Shown here piece after piece: positions 17,800 through 27,063 of a stretch of 64,000 nucleotides of DNA (the stretch's first letter is position 1; the number at the start of each line of letters is the position of its first letter). Source of the DNA: JACPVF01 sp964502095 (GTDB lineage Bacteria > Chloroflexota > Anaerolineae > Anaerolineales > Villigracilaceae); assembly GCA_964502095.1 (NCBI GenBank), contig CAZCUF010000001.1:372001-436000 (forward strand). The letters run 5' to 3'. The notes beneath the pieces were generated by a model that worked only from the letters and a program-made list of their open reading frames with translations, was not told the DNA's origin and searched no databases. Both the position numbers and the translations under genes were made by a program.

Positions 17800-20775
17800 A
17801 TGGTATCGGAACACTTTTCCTACAAAGAACTTGAAGAATTCGTCGGACGGGAATCCATCCTGAACGACGCGCGCGGCTGGTTGCAGGATGGCAAATTTCA
17901 CCTTGCTTTTTTCAGCGGCGAGTACGGCATCGGCAAAACGCGCCTACTCAAACGGATTCTCGAACTGGCGCACAAAGAAACGAAATATGAAGGCGCGCCC
18001 AGGCATCTGATTGACCTGTATCACTTTCGCCATCATTCACCGGAAGGGTTGGCAAACGCCATTTTTAAACCCTTCGAAAACACAGACAACGAACATTATT
18101 TCAACCCTTTCATCACTGCGCGCAGGAAGCTGGATGAAGCGCGCGCGGGCGGAAATAGCAAAGAAATATATGCACAACTGCAAAAACTGCTCGATACCTG
18201 CGCCGAGGGCGTTAAAAAGATGAGCGCTGAGATCGGCGTATTGCTTCTTTTCGATACCGCTGAACAATTTGTGTATCCGACAGGCAAGCGTTTTGCCCCC
18301 GCTTGGAATTGGCTAAATAGCTGGATCACCGAACTGAAAAATGGTGTAATTCTTTTCGCGGGACGCCCAGAAGCAAGCCCGCTCTTTCAACAAATTCAAA
18401 CCATTCCATTGGGATTATTCAACCCAGAAGAAAGCACTAGATACCTGTCGGCGGTGGCAAAGAACTGGTTGGATGAGACGGGTCAATCCGTCACCTTTGC
18501 AGAGGATGATGTTCAAAAGCTTCATGCGTTGAGTCAGGGGCGTCCAATCCTGCTGGCAATTTTCCTTGAATCGCGCATGCGCGATCCGCAGGCATTCAAG
18601 GATTTATCCAATTATCAAACGCAGAATTTCGAGCAGAAAGTCATCGAATATTTGCGTTCCCAGCCTGAGCTGGGCGAGACGCTTGCGGCCGCTGGCCGCG
18701 CGCGCAAGGGCATAAATGTTGAGTTACTTGCAAGGATCCGGGGTATTTCGCTTCAGGAGGCAAAAGAAGCGCTCGCAACGCTCAAGCAAATGTCCTTCGC
18801 GAAGGAATTTCCCGATGATGACGGGGTATATCTGCATGATGATATGTATGACCTTCTCGAAAAGTATGTGTATTCTGGGGATGCCGACGCCCGCGAGAAG
18901 CAAGTAGCAGTACAAGCCATTTATGAATATTACAAACGCGCCATCGAGCAAAAGACCGAAGAATTACGAGAGATTTACGCCGGTTTAACTCGCGATAATG
19001 TCAAACAATCCGATACGTCTTCGGAAGAATATATTAAGAAGATTCGACGAGTTGAAGAAATTCGCCAGCGGTTGAAAACCGAATTCATTTACTACCGCCT
19101 GCGCAATCAAGTGGAGAAAAAAGATAAACGAAAATGGTTCGATGATGACCCGATCCTTGCCGGGTTGAAGATGTATTATCGCTACAGCCACGAAGCCGCG
19201 ACCAGCAACAATGACGGGATATTGATACCGCTACAAATCGAGCTGACCAACTTTTGGCTAGCGCTTGCCGACGAGAATCTATGGAAATTAATTGAGTGGC
19301 TGCACCTAGAGGATAGGAACTTCTGGAAGCCATTCATCGAAGGACTGCTATTGATTCATCAAGTCTGGATTAAGGAGGCGATGGGTCAACCGTATCTGGA
19401 GGATATTCCCATACTTGAAAAGGGCCTCGAGGATATCTCAAATTTTTCAAAGGATCAAAAAGCTATTCTGCGTGCCCTGCTGGAAACCTGGCGGGCAATG
19501 GGCTTAGGCTTTGCGCAACAACCGGATCACAAAAACGCCGAAAAATTATTTGGCGAGGTCATTCACACAACGGAATCGCTGGATGTAGAAGACCGTTTGA
19601 CATGGTTCAAGCATGTTGTTCTCAGCCTGGCATATCGCCAGCGAGCGTACCTGCATAGAATTCACGGTTTATTCGAGGACGCCATCAATGATTTCAAACA
19701 GAGTTTATACTATAGCCGTTCCATTCACTTCAACCATGAAGAAGCTACTCTGCGCAACGATCTGGGCTTCGCCCAAATGCAAAACGGCGAATTCCTGCCC
19801 GCGCTCGAAAACATGTTGGATGGCTTACAACTCAGGTATAAATTAGCAGTCGGTCCCCGAACGGCGCTTAGTCACAGTTCGCTGGCGCAGCGCTCTATCG
19901 CTACAGGAGATTATGAGGAAGCGCGTAAATATGCGCAATCTGCCGTAAGAATTGCAAACGCGGTGGGTTATCGCCGTGGGATCGGGTTTGGCAATCTGGC
20001 GCTGGCAGAGGCAACCCGACGTTTCGCCTTCTCCGCGCAAGGACCTTCCAATCAAGAAGAATTTCTGCGAGAGGCAGAAGATGCCATTAAGTTCGCCTTA
20101 AGGAATCTTAACGAACCATCCCGCATAATCGATGCGAAACTGGAACAAGCCTGTTTGTATCGCGACCGTATCCGCGTCGAGAGCGATCCGGCGAAGAAAA
20201 AAGCATGGTTCGAGGAAGCAGACCAACAATTCAAGTGGGTCGCCAACGAGGCGGAAAAGGAAGGAATCGAATATCGGCAGGTGGATGCCATGTGCAATCG
20301 CATCTGGCTGGGGTATTTTGCCAACGATATGGAATATGCGGAGCAAGCCGCTAAAGAGTTCGAATTGCTCCTCCTTCTCAAACCTTATTGGCTTAAAGAT
20401 GGGAAATTCGTTGATGAGGAAAAGGCGCGCGAAAACTCTCAATTATGGTCGCAGATCGGAAAGTATTTTGTGGGGCGCGGCATAGTGGCGTTGGCAAAGT
20501 GGAAAAAAATAAAGAAAGAAGATCTTCTTGAAGAAGCAGCGCACTGTACGATGCTGGGATTAAAATACAGCACAGCATTTGCCGATGATCATCGCGGCTT
20601 GCGGGAAGGGCGTCGCACGCTTTTACAAGAGCTTGCTAAATTAGACACCGATGAGTTGAAAAGGTTTGGCGGCTATGTTTTGAAGGCGGAGAAATCTGAA
20701 AAAATCGTCAAAGGGAAGGAACAATCAGCGCTTCAAAATTTAATGCGCGGTCATGCCTTGTGGTTCGCCGACTAA
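17800..20775 (+). CDS. large STAND-type NTPase with C-terminal TPR repeats
   Basis: A 991-residue protein. The N-terminus has a typical AAA_16/STAND opening (FVGRESILNDARGWL), Walker A SGEYGIGKTR (about 39-48) and Walker B IGVLLLFDTAEQF, then a helical arm and winged-helix segment to about residue 400. From about 560 to 960 there are repeated helix pairs with TPR-like Ala/Gly/Tyr patterns (for example DYEEARKYAQSAVRIANAVG). STAND-TPR proteins act as signal-sensing switches that oligomerise on NTP binding. The RBS GGGAGA is close to the ATG. It ends at its own terminator and is the last gene of the site-B operon. Confidence 0.87.
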   Translation: MVSEHFSYKELEEFVGRESILNDARGWLQDGKFHLAFFSGEYGIGKTRLLKRILELAHKETKYEGAPRHLIDLYHFRHHSPEGLANAIFKPFENTDNEHYFNPFITARRKLDEARAGGNSKEIYAQLQKLLDTCAEGVKKMSAEIGVLLLFDTAEQFVYPTGKRFAPAWNWLNSWITELKNGVILFAGRPEASPLFQQIQTIPLGLFNPEESTRYLSAVAKNWLDETGQSVTFAEDDVQKLHALSQGRPILLAIFLESRMRDPQAFKDLSNYQTQNFEQKVIEYLRSQPELGETLAAAGRARKGINVELLARIRGISLQEAKEALATLKQMSFAKEFPDDDGVYLHDDMYDLLEKYVYSGDADAREKQVAVQAIYEYYKRAIEQKTEELREIYAGLTRDNVKQSDTSSEEYIKKIRRVEEIRQRLKTEFIYYRLRNQVEKKDKRKWFDDDPILAGLKMYYRYSHEAATSNNDGILIPLQIELTNFWLALADENLWKLIEWLHLEDRNFWKPFIEGLLLIHQVWIKEAMGQPYLEDIPILEKGLEDISNFSKDQKAILRALLETWRAMGLGFAQQPDHKNAEKLFGEVIHTTESLDVEDRLTWFKHVVLSLAYRQRAYLHRIHGLFEDAINDFKQSLYYSRSIHFNHEEATLRNDLGFAQMQNGEFLPALENMLDGLQLRYKLAVGPRTALSHSSLAQRSIATGDYEEARKYAQSAVRIANAVGYRRGIGFGNLALAEATRRFAFSAQGPSNQEEFLREAEDAIKFALRNLNEPSRIIDAKLEQACLYRDRIRVESDPAKKKAWFEEADQQFKWVANEAEKEGIEYRQVDAMCNRIWLGYFANDMEYAEQAAKEFELLLLLKPYWLKDGKFVDEEKARENSQLWSQIGKYFVGRGIVALAKWKKIKKEDLLEEAAHCTMLGLKYSTAFADDHRGLREGRRTLLQELAKLDTDELKRFGGYVLKAEKSEKIVKGKEQSALQNLMRGHALWFAD

Positions 20776-20801
20776 CCGATATAGACATCTTTGTCGTTCT
20801 A

Positions 20802-20829
20802 AAAATCCCCGGTACTAAACGGGGATTTT
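20802..20829 (+). terminator. Rho-independent terminator
   Basis: AAAATCCCCG, loop GTACTAAA, CGGGGATTTT, 26 bases after the STAND-TPR stop. Confidence 0.85.
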
Positions 20830-20835
20830 GCATTC

Positions 20836-20863
20836 TTGCATCCAGAATGGTTTGGACTATAAT
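20836..20863 (+). promoter_or_regulatory. promoter of the radical SAM gene
   Basis: TTGCAT (20836-20841), a 16-bp spacer, then TATAAT (20858-20863), directly behind the terminator. No TGYRAGAWAA repeat is seen here, so this unit may be constitutive. Confidence 0.6.
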
Positions 20864-20911
20864 GGTGCAGTTCGATCGAGTTGGTTTTCCTTATCAGTTC
20901 CGGGGCATCAC

Positions 20912-22435
20912 ATGAAACCAAAAATCTTGTTTTCGCATCCGTTCGAACACGCCGTTCACAATTTTGACGGGGGATGTGATGGCGATTGTGCCTGTTCATA
21001 TTCCACTGCTTCGCCAAATCTGCAAGAGTTATCCGCGGAGCGCGGCATGGACTGCGACGGCGATGGAGAAGCCTTCTCGATCAAACAGTCACTGAAAGGT
21101 AAAACTTTAGTACGCTCTTCTGGGCAGGGGTATTCCTTATCTCTTGACGATCATTCTGCCGCGCTAATAACGAACGCGAAGGCGCCGCTCTTCGTCCTCA
21201 ACACCCCCGCGCAGGAGATTCTCGATTTCTTCTCCCAGCCGCGCGATCCCGCTGAATGGTCACGAACCAGTTCCATTGACTATTACGACGCGCAACTCGC
21301 CATCGCGCAATTTTATGAAGCGGGACTTTTACGGGAAGTCTCAGCCCAGCCCCAAGCAATAAACTTTAATCAAGCCGCATCGCCTCTCGAATCCTGGCTG
21401 TATCTCACCCGCGCCTGCAACCTCGCCTGCGCGCATTGTTTCGTCAGCAAAGATATGCGCCGCATGAGTTTGGAAACAGGCTTGCAGGCGGTAGATCGCC
21501 TGTTTGAGTTGGCAGAAGCGCACGGACATCCCGAGGTCAAACTCAAATACGCGGGCGGCGAACCGACCATGAATTGGGATTTGATCCCCGCCTTGCACGA
21601 GCGGGCAAAAGTCCGAGCGCAAGAAACGGGCTTAAAGCTGAACGAGGTGTTGATCACCAATGCCACTCTGCTTAATCATGAGCGACTGCAATTCATCAAA
21701 GATGAGGGATTCCGCCTTTCCATTTCGCTGGATGGATTCGGCGAGGGACATGACCGTCAGCGCCCCGTCCGCAACGGCAACCCGACCTTCGAGCGGGTCT
21801 TCCAATCCGTTCTGCTGGCGCTGGAGGCGGGACTCAAACCCTACCTGATAACCACGATCACGCGCCTGAATGTGGACGAAATCCCCGCGCTGGTCTCTTT
21901 TGCGCTCGAACATCGTCTCATGCTGAACTTGAACTTTTACCGTCCGCATGATCTTACCGACACCCTGGCGGCAGACAACGCGTCGTTGACTCGCGCTCTG
22001 CAAGAGGCGTTACAGGTCATTGAAGCAAACCTGCCCGATTACAACTTCATGGAAGGGCTAATTGACCGCAGTAACTTCGGCGTGGCGCATCAGCACGTCT
22101 GTGGCGCGGGGCGGAATTACCTCAGCATTGACACGGATGGAAGCGTCCTGCCCTGTCACATGCTGACGGGCTATAACCTGCCAGGGATTCCCCTGCAAAT
22201 GCTGGAATCGCCGCGTTTCGACGACTTCTCCAACCCGCCCATTGACCACCGCAACGGATGCAACACCTGCGAATGGCGCTACTGGTGCGCGGGCGGGTGT
22301 CCCATCCACGCGAAGAACGTTACAGGGGCATCGAACGTCTCTTCGCCGTATTGCAGTGTGTATAAGACGATCTACCCCGAACTGGTCAGGTTGCAGGCAC
22401 TGCAACTGCTTCAAGCAGATATAAACAGCCGATAA
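20912..22435 (+). CDS. radical SAM/SPASM maturase-like protein with Cys-rich N-terminus
   Basis: A 507-residue radical SAM enzyme. The [4Fe-4S]-SAM motif is C169-NLA-C173-AH-C176, followed by a KYAGGEPTMN glycine motif. The C-terminal SPASM region holds auxiliary-cluster cysteines (CGAGRNYLSIDTDGSVLPC, then CNTCEWRYWCAGGC). Residues about 65-145 resemble a PqqD-like peptide-binding domain. The extreme N-terminus is odd: C22, C26, C28 and C48 sit in an acidic Gly-rich stretch (FDGGCDGDCACS). Enzymes of this type modify peptides or proteins. No clear substrate gene is adjacent. ATG 20912 is chosen because the protein then begins as related ones do; the frame extends to 20828, overlapping the promoter. 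Confidence 0.9.
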   Translation: MKPKILFSHPFEHAVHNFDGGCDGDCACSYSTASPNLQELSAERGMDCDGDGEAFSIKQSLKGKTLVRSSGQGYSLSLDDHSAALITNAKAPLFVLNTPAQEILDFFSQPRDPAEWSRTSSIDYYDAQLAIAQFYEAGLLREVSAQPQAINFNQAASPLESWLYLTRACNLACAHCFVSKDMRRMSLETGLQAVDRLFELAEAHGHPEVKLKYAGGEPTMNWDLIPALHERAKVRAQETGLKLNEVLITNATLLNHERLQFIKDEGFRLSISLDGFGEGHDRQRPVRNGNPTFERVFQSVLLALEAGLKPYLITTITRLNVDEIPALVSFALEHRLMLNLNFYRPHDLTDTLAADNASLTRALQEALQVIEANLPDYNFMEGLIDRSNFGVAHQHVCGAGRNYLSIDTDGSVLPCHMLTGYNLPGIPLQMLESPRFDDFSNPPIDHRNGCNTCEWRYWCAGGCPIHAKNVTGASNVSSPYCSVYKTIYPELVRLQALQLLQADINSR

Positions 22436-22465
22436 CCCACAGGCGAAATACAAGTCACATTCTTT

Positions 22466-22500
22466 GGCGGATTGGAGTTACTCCAATCCGCCTTTCGTTT
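22466..22500 (+). terminator. Rho-independent terminator
   Basis: GGCGGATTGGAG-TTA-CTCCAATCCGCC followed by TTTCGTTT, 30 bases after the radical SAM stop. Confidence 0.88.
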
Positions 22501-22501
22501 A

Positions 22502-22522
22502 TGCAAGAAAATTGTGAGAAAA
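22502..22522 (+). promoter_or_regulatory. tandem 11-bp repeat, site C
   Basis: TGCAAGAAAA (22502-22511) and TGTGAGAAAA (22513-22522), 11 bp apart. These are the same two words as site B in the opposite order. A weaker third copy, TGTGGATAAA, follows at 22526. Upstream of the gene at 22619. Confidence 0.6.
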
Positions 22523-22618
22523 GAGTGTGGATAAAAACGAGATAACTAAGAGTTGACTGTGAGCGCTCTTTTCAGAAGCGGTCGTAAACTTGCCACATTC
22601 AAAAGAAAGGAGCACGCG

Positions 22619-23296
22619 ATGTATAACCAAAACGGACACTCATCAGGCGCAAAATGGTTTTTCTTTCTGGCGATCATAGTCTTGCTCGGGGCATTCGCCC
22701 TCGGCGCAAACGTCAAAGACGCCAAGTGGCTGAACCGTGAGATCGCCTCCGCAACAGCCAACGAGATGAATGTGGCGACGGATATTGACCGCCAAAAAGC
22801 GGAACTGGACTTGCAGGTTCTCCAGGCGCAAACCGAAATCCAGGTTAACCAGATGCAACAGCAGGCAAATTATGAAGCCGCCAAACAGCAACAGGAATTG
22901 AACGCGCTAACCGCCGCTTCCATCCAAAAGGCGAATTTCCAGGCAGGCTTGTATGACACGGTCAACTTCGGACTTACAGCTGTGATGATCGCTCTCGGTA
23001 TTGCGCTGGCTATTGCTGGCATCTCCTCTGCCATCGGTCTGTTCAAAATCCTGAACGCCAAGGCGCAGACCATCCAACCCAGCCAAACTCAGACAGTTGT
23101 TGTACACAAGTATCATCGCCAGCCTTCACTTGCCGCGCAAAAAGCCCGCCAGCGCGAACGCGAAGAGCGACAACTTGACAAGCGGTTCATTGACAATCGA
23201 ATGGATCAACTTTTCCCCGATAACGAGGTGCTCTGGAGCGCTGAAGGTGACAACGCTGAAGAACTTCAACCCGAAAAATATCCCTTGGCAGTCTAA
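22619..23296 (+). CDS. two-TM coiled-coil membrane protein
   Basis: A 225-residue protein of unknown function. The start at 22619 has a strong RBS (AAAGGAG, six bases upstream); the frame reaches back to 22553 without support. TM helices lie at about 12-30 and 115-144. Between them is a long Gln/Ala-rich coiled coil (about 45-105), presumably outside the membrane. The C-terminus is basic (RQREREERQLDKR) then acidic, probably cytoplasmic. A role as a membrane scaffold for the neighbouring NTPase system is inferred only from position and the shared control motif. Confidence 0.75.
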   Translation: MYNQNGHSSGAKWFFFLAIIVLLGAFALGANVKDAKWLNREIASATANEMNVATDIDRQKAELDLQVLQAQTEIQVNQMQQQANYEAAKQQQELNALTAASIQKANFQAGLYDTVNFGLTAVMIALGIALAIAGISSAIGLFKILNAKAQTIQPSQTQTVVVHKYHRQPSLAAQKARQREREERQLDKRFIDNRMDQLFPDNEVLWSAEGDNAEELQPEKYPLAV

Positions 23297-23299
23297 AGG

Positions 23300-23392
23300 A
23301 TGCGAGACATGAAACCAGCAACCTATATAACCCAACCTGTGCCGCCGTTCCTTCCGAACGATCACCGAGGCAGAGCGCCGCCGATGAATTGA
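23300..23392 (+). CDS. small ORF, 30 residues, Pro-rich
   Basis: ATG 23300 lies three bases after the TAA of the coiled-coil gene, with AAAGG overlapping that stop. It encodes 30 residues rich in Pro (TQPVPPFLPND, RAPPMN). It precedes a terminator and may be translated by re-initiation. It could be a small effector, a substrate of the radical SAM enzyme, or chance; it has no Cys and no recognisable core motif. Confidence 0.35.
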   Translation: MRDMKPATYITQPVPPFLPNDHRGRAPPMN

Positions 23393-23465
23393 GTGAGAAC
23401 GAACAACCAACAGAACCGAACATCTACATGGAGGCAGCCATCATGGACCCACCGCATAATTTGAG

Positions 23466-23499
23466 AAAAGTCCGGACGCCCGGACTTTTCTTTTTATTT
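23466..23499 (+). terminator. Rho-independent terminator
   Basis: AAAAGTCCGG-ACGC-CCGGACTTTT then CTTTTTATTT. It closes the last unit of the block and separates it from the CRISPR array. Confidence 0.88.
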
Positions 23500-23526
23500 C
23501 GAGGCGATGGGTTTTATGCTCATGAG

Positions 23527-26500
23527 GCAGTTTATCCCACGTGTGTGGGGAATACCACCTCACAAGGAGATACACACATGACCACTACGGTTCATCCCCA
23601 CGTGTGTGGGGAATACGAACCCGTATCTCACAATGCTGTTTTGCGTCCACGGTTCATCCCCACGTGTGTGGGGAATACGCATACCTTCGATAGCAACCGG
23701 TGGTAAAGGCCGGTTCATCCCCACGTGTGTGGGGAATACAAATGCGCCCACAGTAGCAGCGCGGCGCTGAACGGTTCATCCCCACGTGTGTGGGGAATAC
23801 TTGACTGCCGCTTGTATTGACGGCTGTGCCCGCGGTTCATCCCCACGTGTGTGGGGAATACTCCGTGCCCATTGAGTTTGATCAGGCCCGCGTCGGTTCA
23901 TCCCCACGTGTGTGGGGAATACTAGAACGCGGCCGGAACGACCCGTTGAACACCCGATTCATCCCCACGTGTGTGGGGAATACGTCAGAAGAAGGCTGGC
24001 AATATTACGTAGATGCCGGTTCATCCCCACGTGTGTGGGGAATACGTGCCACACCCTCGCGTCGCGTGTGTCTCATTCGGTTCATCCCCACGTGTGTGGG
24101 GAATACTTAAGCTCGCCACGCAACTTCGGCCCCATCGTCGGTTCATCCCCACGTGTGTGGGGAATACGCGTGTCCAACATGGGCGAGACTGCGCCCTCGC
24201 CCGGTTCATCCCCACGTGTGTGGGGAATACGAGAGCAGGTAAAACTCGTCGCTGAGTGACTTCCGGTTCATCCCCACGTGTGTGGGGAATACTATGTTCA
24301 AGGCGAGGTTTCCGAGCATAGCGGTCGGTTCATCCCCACGTGTGTGGGGAATACGTAACTCGGCCGGTATTCGATTCGGTCGATGGCGGTTCATCCCCAC
24401 GTGTGTGGGGAATACTTGGTTTTGTGATCGTCATAGGCCCGCCGTCTCGGTTCATCCCCACGTGTGTGGGGAATACCCCACTGCGAGCGCCACCCGAACC
24501 AGACATTCCGGTTCATCCCCACGTGTGTGGGGAATACGTCTTCAACTCCATCGCCCTGCCATGCCACGACCGGTTCATCCCCACGTGTGTGGGGAATACA
24601 GGTTGACCTACTGCTGGTGCATACCACACTTCGGTTCATCCCCACGTGTGTGGGGAATACTTCGTAGAGCATACGAAAGCGACGCATGCCGTCCGGTTCA
24701 TCCCCACGTGTGTGGGGAATACGCGGTTGGCGACCAACACTGCCGCCGCCCCGATCGGTTCATCCCCACGTGTGTGGGGAATACGTGGGCAGGTCTGCGG
24801 CGGTCTCGTGCTCGACCGGTTCATCCCCACGTGTGTGGGGAATACGTGTTCCGAGGGCCACTGCGGGCGACCTTCAAGGTCGGTTCATCCCCACGTGTGT
24901 GGGGAATACTTCCGCCCAGTCTTCGGTTGCGATTGCTCTGACACGGTTCATCCCCACGTGTGTGGGGAATACATACGCCTCCGGGTCGAAATTCCCCATC
25001 GCGTTCGGTTCATCCCCACGTGTGTGGGGAATACTGTCGCCCATCGTGCCTTTGACGCCCTCGGTGATCGGTTCATCCCCACGTGTGTGGGGAATACTTT
25101 CCAAGTTGTTGTAGTCATTTGGTCATCTCCGGTTCATCCCCACGTGTGTGGGGAATACGGTCTGCCGCCGTTGCAAACTGTAGCGCCAACGCGGTTCATC
25201 CCCACGTGTGTGGGGAATACGGCACCGGCGTGTTCTTGATGCGCGCCAGCGCCGGTTCATCCCCACGTGTGTGGGGAATACTTGAAAAAATCAAGGCCGC
25301 AGCAGTTGCGTGGACGGTTCATCCCCACGTGTGTGGGGAATACCATGACAGTCGGACAAGCCAGACAACTTCCCACGGTTCATCCCCACGTGTGTGGGGA
25401 ATACGTTTGGGAACTGTGGCAGGAAACACAGCAGGATTCGGTTCATCCCCACGTGTGTGGGGAATACGGGTATAACAAACAAGGAGCACAAATGAACGGA
25501 CGGTTCATCCCCACGTGTGTGGGGAATACACAGGACGATATACGGGATATTCCCGATCTTACGGTTCATCCCCACGTGTGTGGGGAATACATATTTATCA
25601 TCTTCATCCTACTGGCTATGATGTCGGTTCATCCCCACGTGTGTGGGGAATACGCAAATCGTGATTGGTCGAAACTATGGGGTGACGGTTCATCCCCACG
25701 TGTGTGGGGAATACTTGATTATCAATACGGCTTGCAATACGTTCTCTACGGTTCATCCCCACGTGTGTGGGGAATACCCTTTTTGCTTTTCGTTGTCGGT
25801 AGGCTTTGCTCGGTTCATCCCCACGTGTGTGGGGAATACGATGCGGAATACACAGGCTCGATACATGGCGCAACGGTTCATCCCCACGTGTGTGGGGAAT
25901 ACGCCTGTCCCGTCTTTGCACAGTTTTAGACGTGCCGGTTCATCCCCACGTGTGTGGGGAATACTCAAAAACTCGTCCAAAATTGGTGGTCTAAAACCCG
26001 GTTCATCCCCACGTGTGTGGGGAATACTGAAACTGATGATGACATTGCTTACGCTTTCGCCCGGTTCATCCCCACGTGTGTGGGGAATACTTGATCGTAA
26101 TCGTTATAGGCGTAGTGCCTGCCCGGTTCATCCCCACGTGTGTGGGGAATACTCCGGGATCTGTCATTTGGGAATTTGTGCATAACGGTTCATCCCCACG
26201 TGTGTGGGGAATACGCTCTCTGTTTAGCTTTGACATTGTTTTACCTTTCGGTTCATCCCCACGTGTGTGGGGAATACGACGACTCAACCAACGAGTTGGC
26301 ATTCGACGGCGGTTCATCCCCACGTGTGTGGGGAATACGCGATCAAGACCCTGGCAGGCAACGACCCGAGTGCGGTTCATCCCCACGTGTGTGGGGAATA
26401 CTTATTGTTTTACTGCACAAAATATGTGCAACTCCGGTTCATCCCCACGTGTGTGGGGAATACTATCACTCTCATCTCTCGAAAATTTCATCCAGCGGTT

Positions 26501-27017
26501 CATCCCCACGTGTGTGGGGAATACGTCATAGGTGTAATTCACGCGGTCGCGCTCGGCGGTTCATCCCCACGTGTGTGGGGAATACTCAATTCGGGCGTGT
26601 GATCTATTAGGTATCCAGCGGTTCATCCCCACGTGTGTGGGGAATACTCTTTCAGCCAATTGCCAGCAGTGCCATTTGATAGGTTCATCCCCACGTGTGT
26701 GGGGAATACCCTCTTGACCGTCCGCGTACGCCTTGCCTGCGCCGGTTCATCCCCACGTGTGTGGGGAATACCTTTCAACTCCCGCGCAAGAGGAGTATTA
26801 GAACGGTTCATCCCCACGTGTGTGGGGAATACGTGTGTTCTTCAAAAATAATTGGCATGTTATTTCCGGTTCATCCCCACGTGTGTGGGGAATACGCGGA
26901 TTTCGTCATCCATCAAATTGACCGCCGCGGTTCATCCCCACGTGTGTGGGGAATACGTTTTTTTGGAATTTAATAAATCTCTTGACAGCGGTTCATCCCC
27001 ACGTGTGTGGGGAATAC
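23527..27017 (-). CRISPR. type I-E CRISPR array, 57 repeats and 56 spacers
   Basis: The repeat is 29 bp. In crRNA orientation (minus strand) it begins GTATTCCCC and ends GGGGATGAACCG, with a 7-bp stem and an ACAC loop, as in type I-E. Counting repeat ends from 23555 to 27017, periods are 61 (24 times), 62 (19), 63 (12) and 64 (once), so spacers are 32-35 bp. The leftmost repeat (23527-23555) is degenerate, marking the old, trailer end. Variants also occur at 23955 (third base A on the plus strand) and 26681 (first base A). The leader and cas2 lie at the right, so the newest spacers are near 27000. The apparent ORFs across the array are products of the repeat. Confidence 0.98.
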
Positions 27018-27063
27018 CCTTATTTACCCGCAAAAAAAGAGGTTTTTAGGGTCATTTTCGGTT
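27018..27063 (-). promoter_or_regulatory. CRISPR leader (short, between cas2 and array)
   Basis: Only 46 bases separate the cas2 stop from the first repeat. On the minus strand the region is AT-rich with a T7 run and ends GGGTAAATAAGG. Any promoter or host-factor site must reach into cas2 or depend on cas operon read-through. Confidence 0.6.

Noticed and set aside
23389..23706. 105-codon ORF starting TTG 23389
   Set aside because: It runs through a terminator and into the CRISPR array; only its first few codons could be real, and no RBS supports it.
23560..27049. Many overlapping ORFs of 60-220 codons with HPHVCGEY, SSPRVWGI and FIPTCVGNT repeats
   Set aside because: They are translations of the 29-bp CRISPR repeat in three frames, not proteins.
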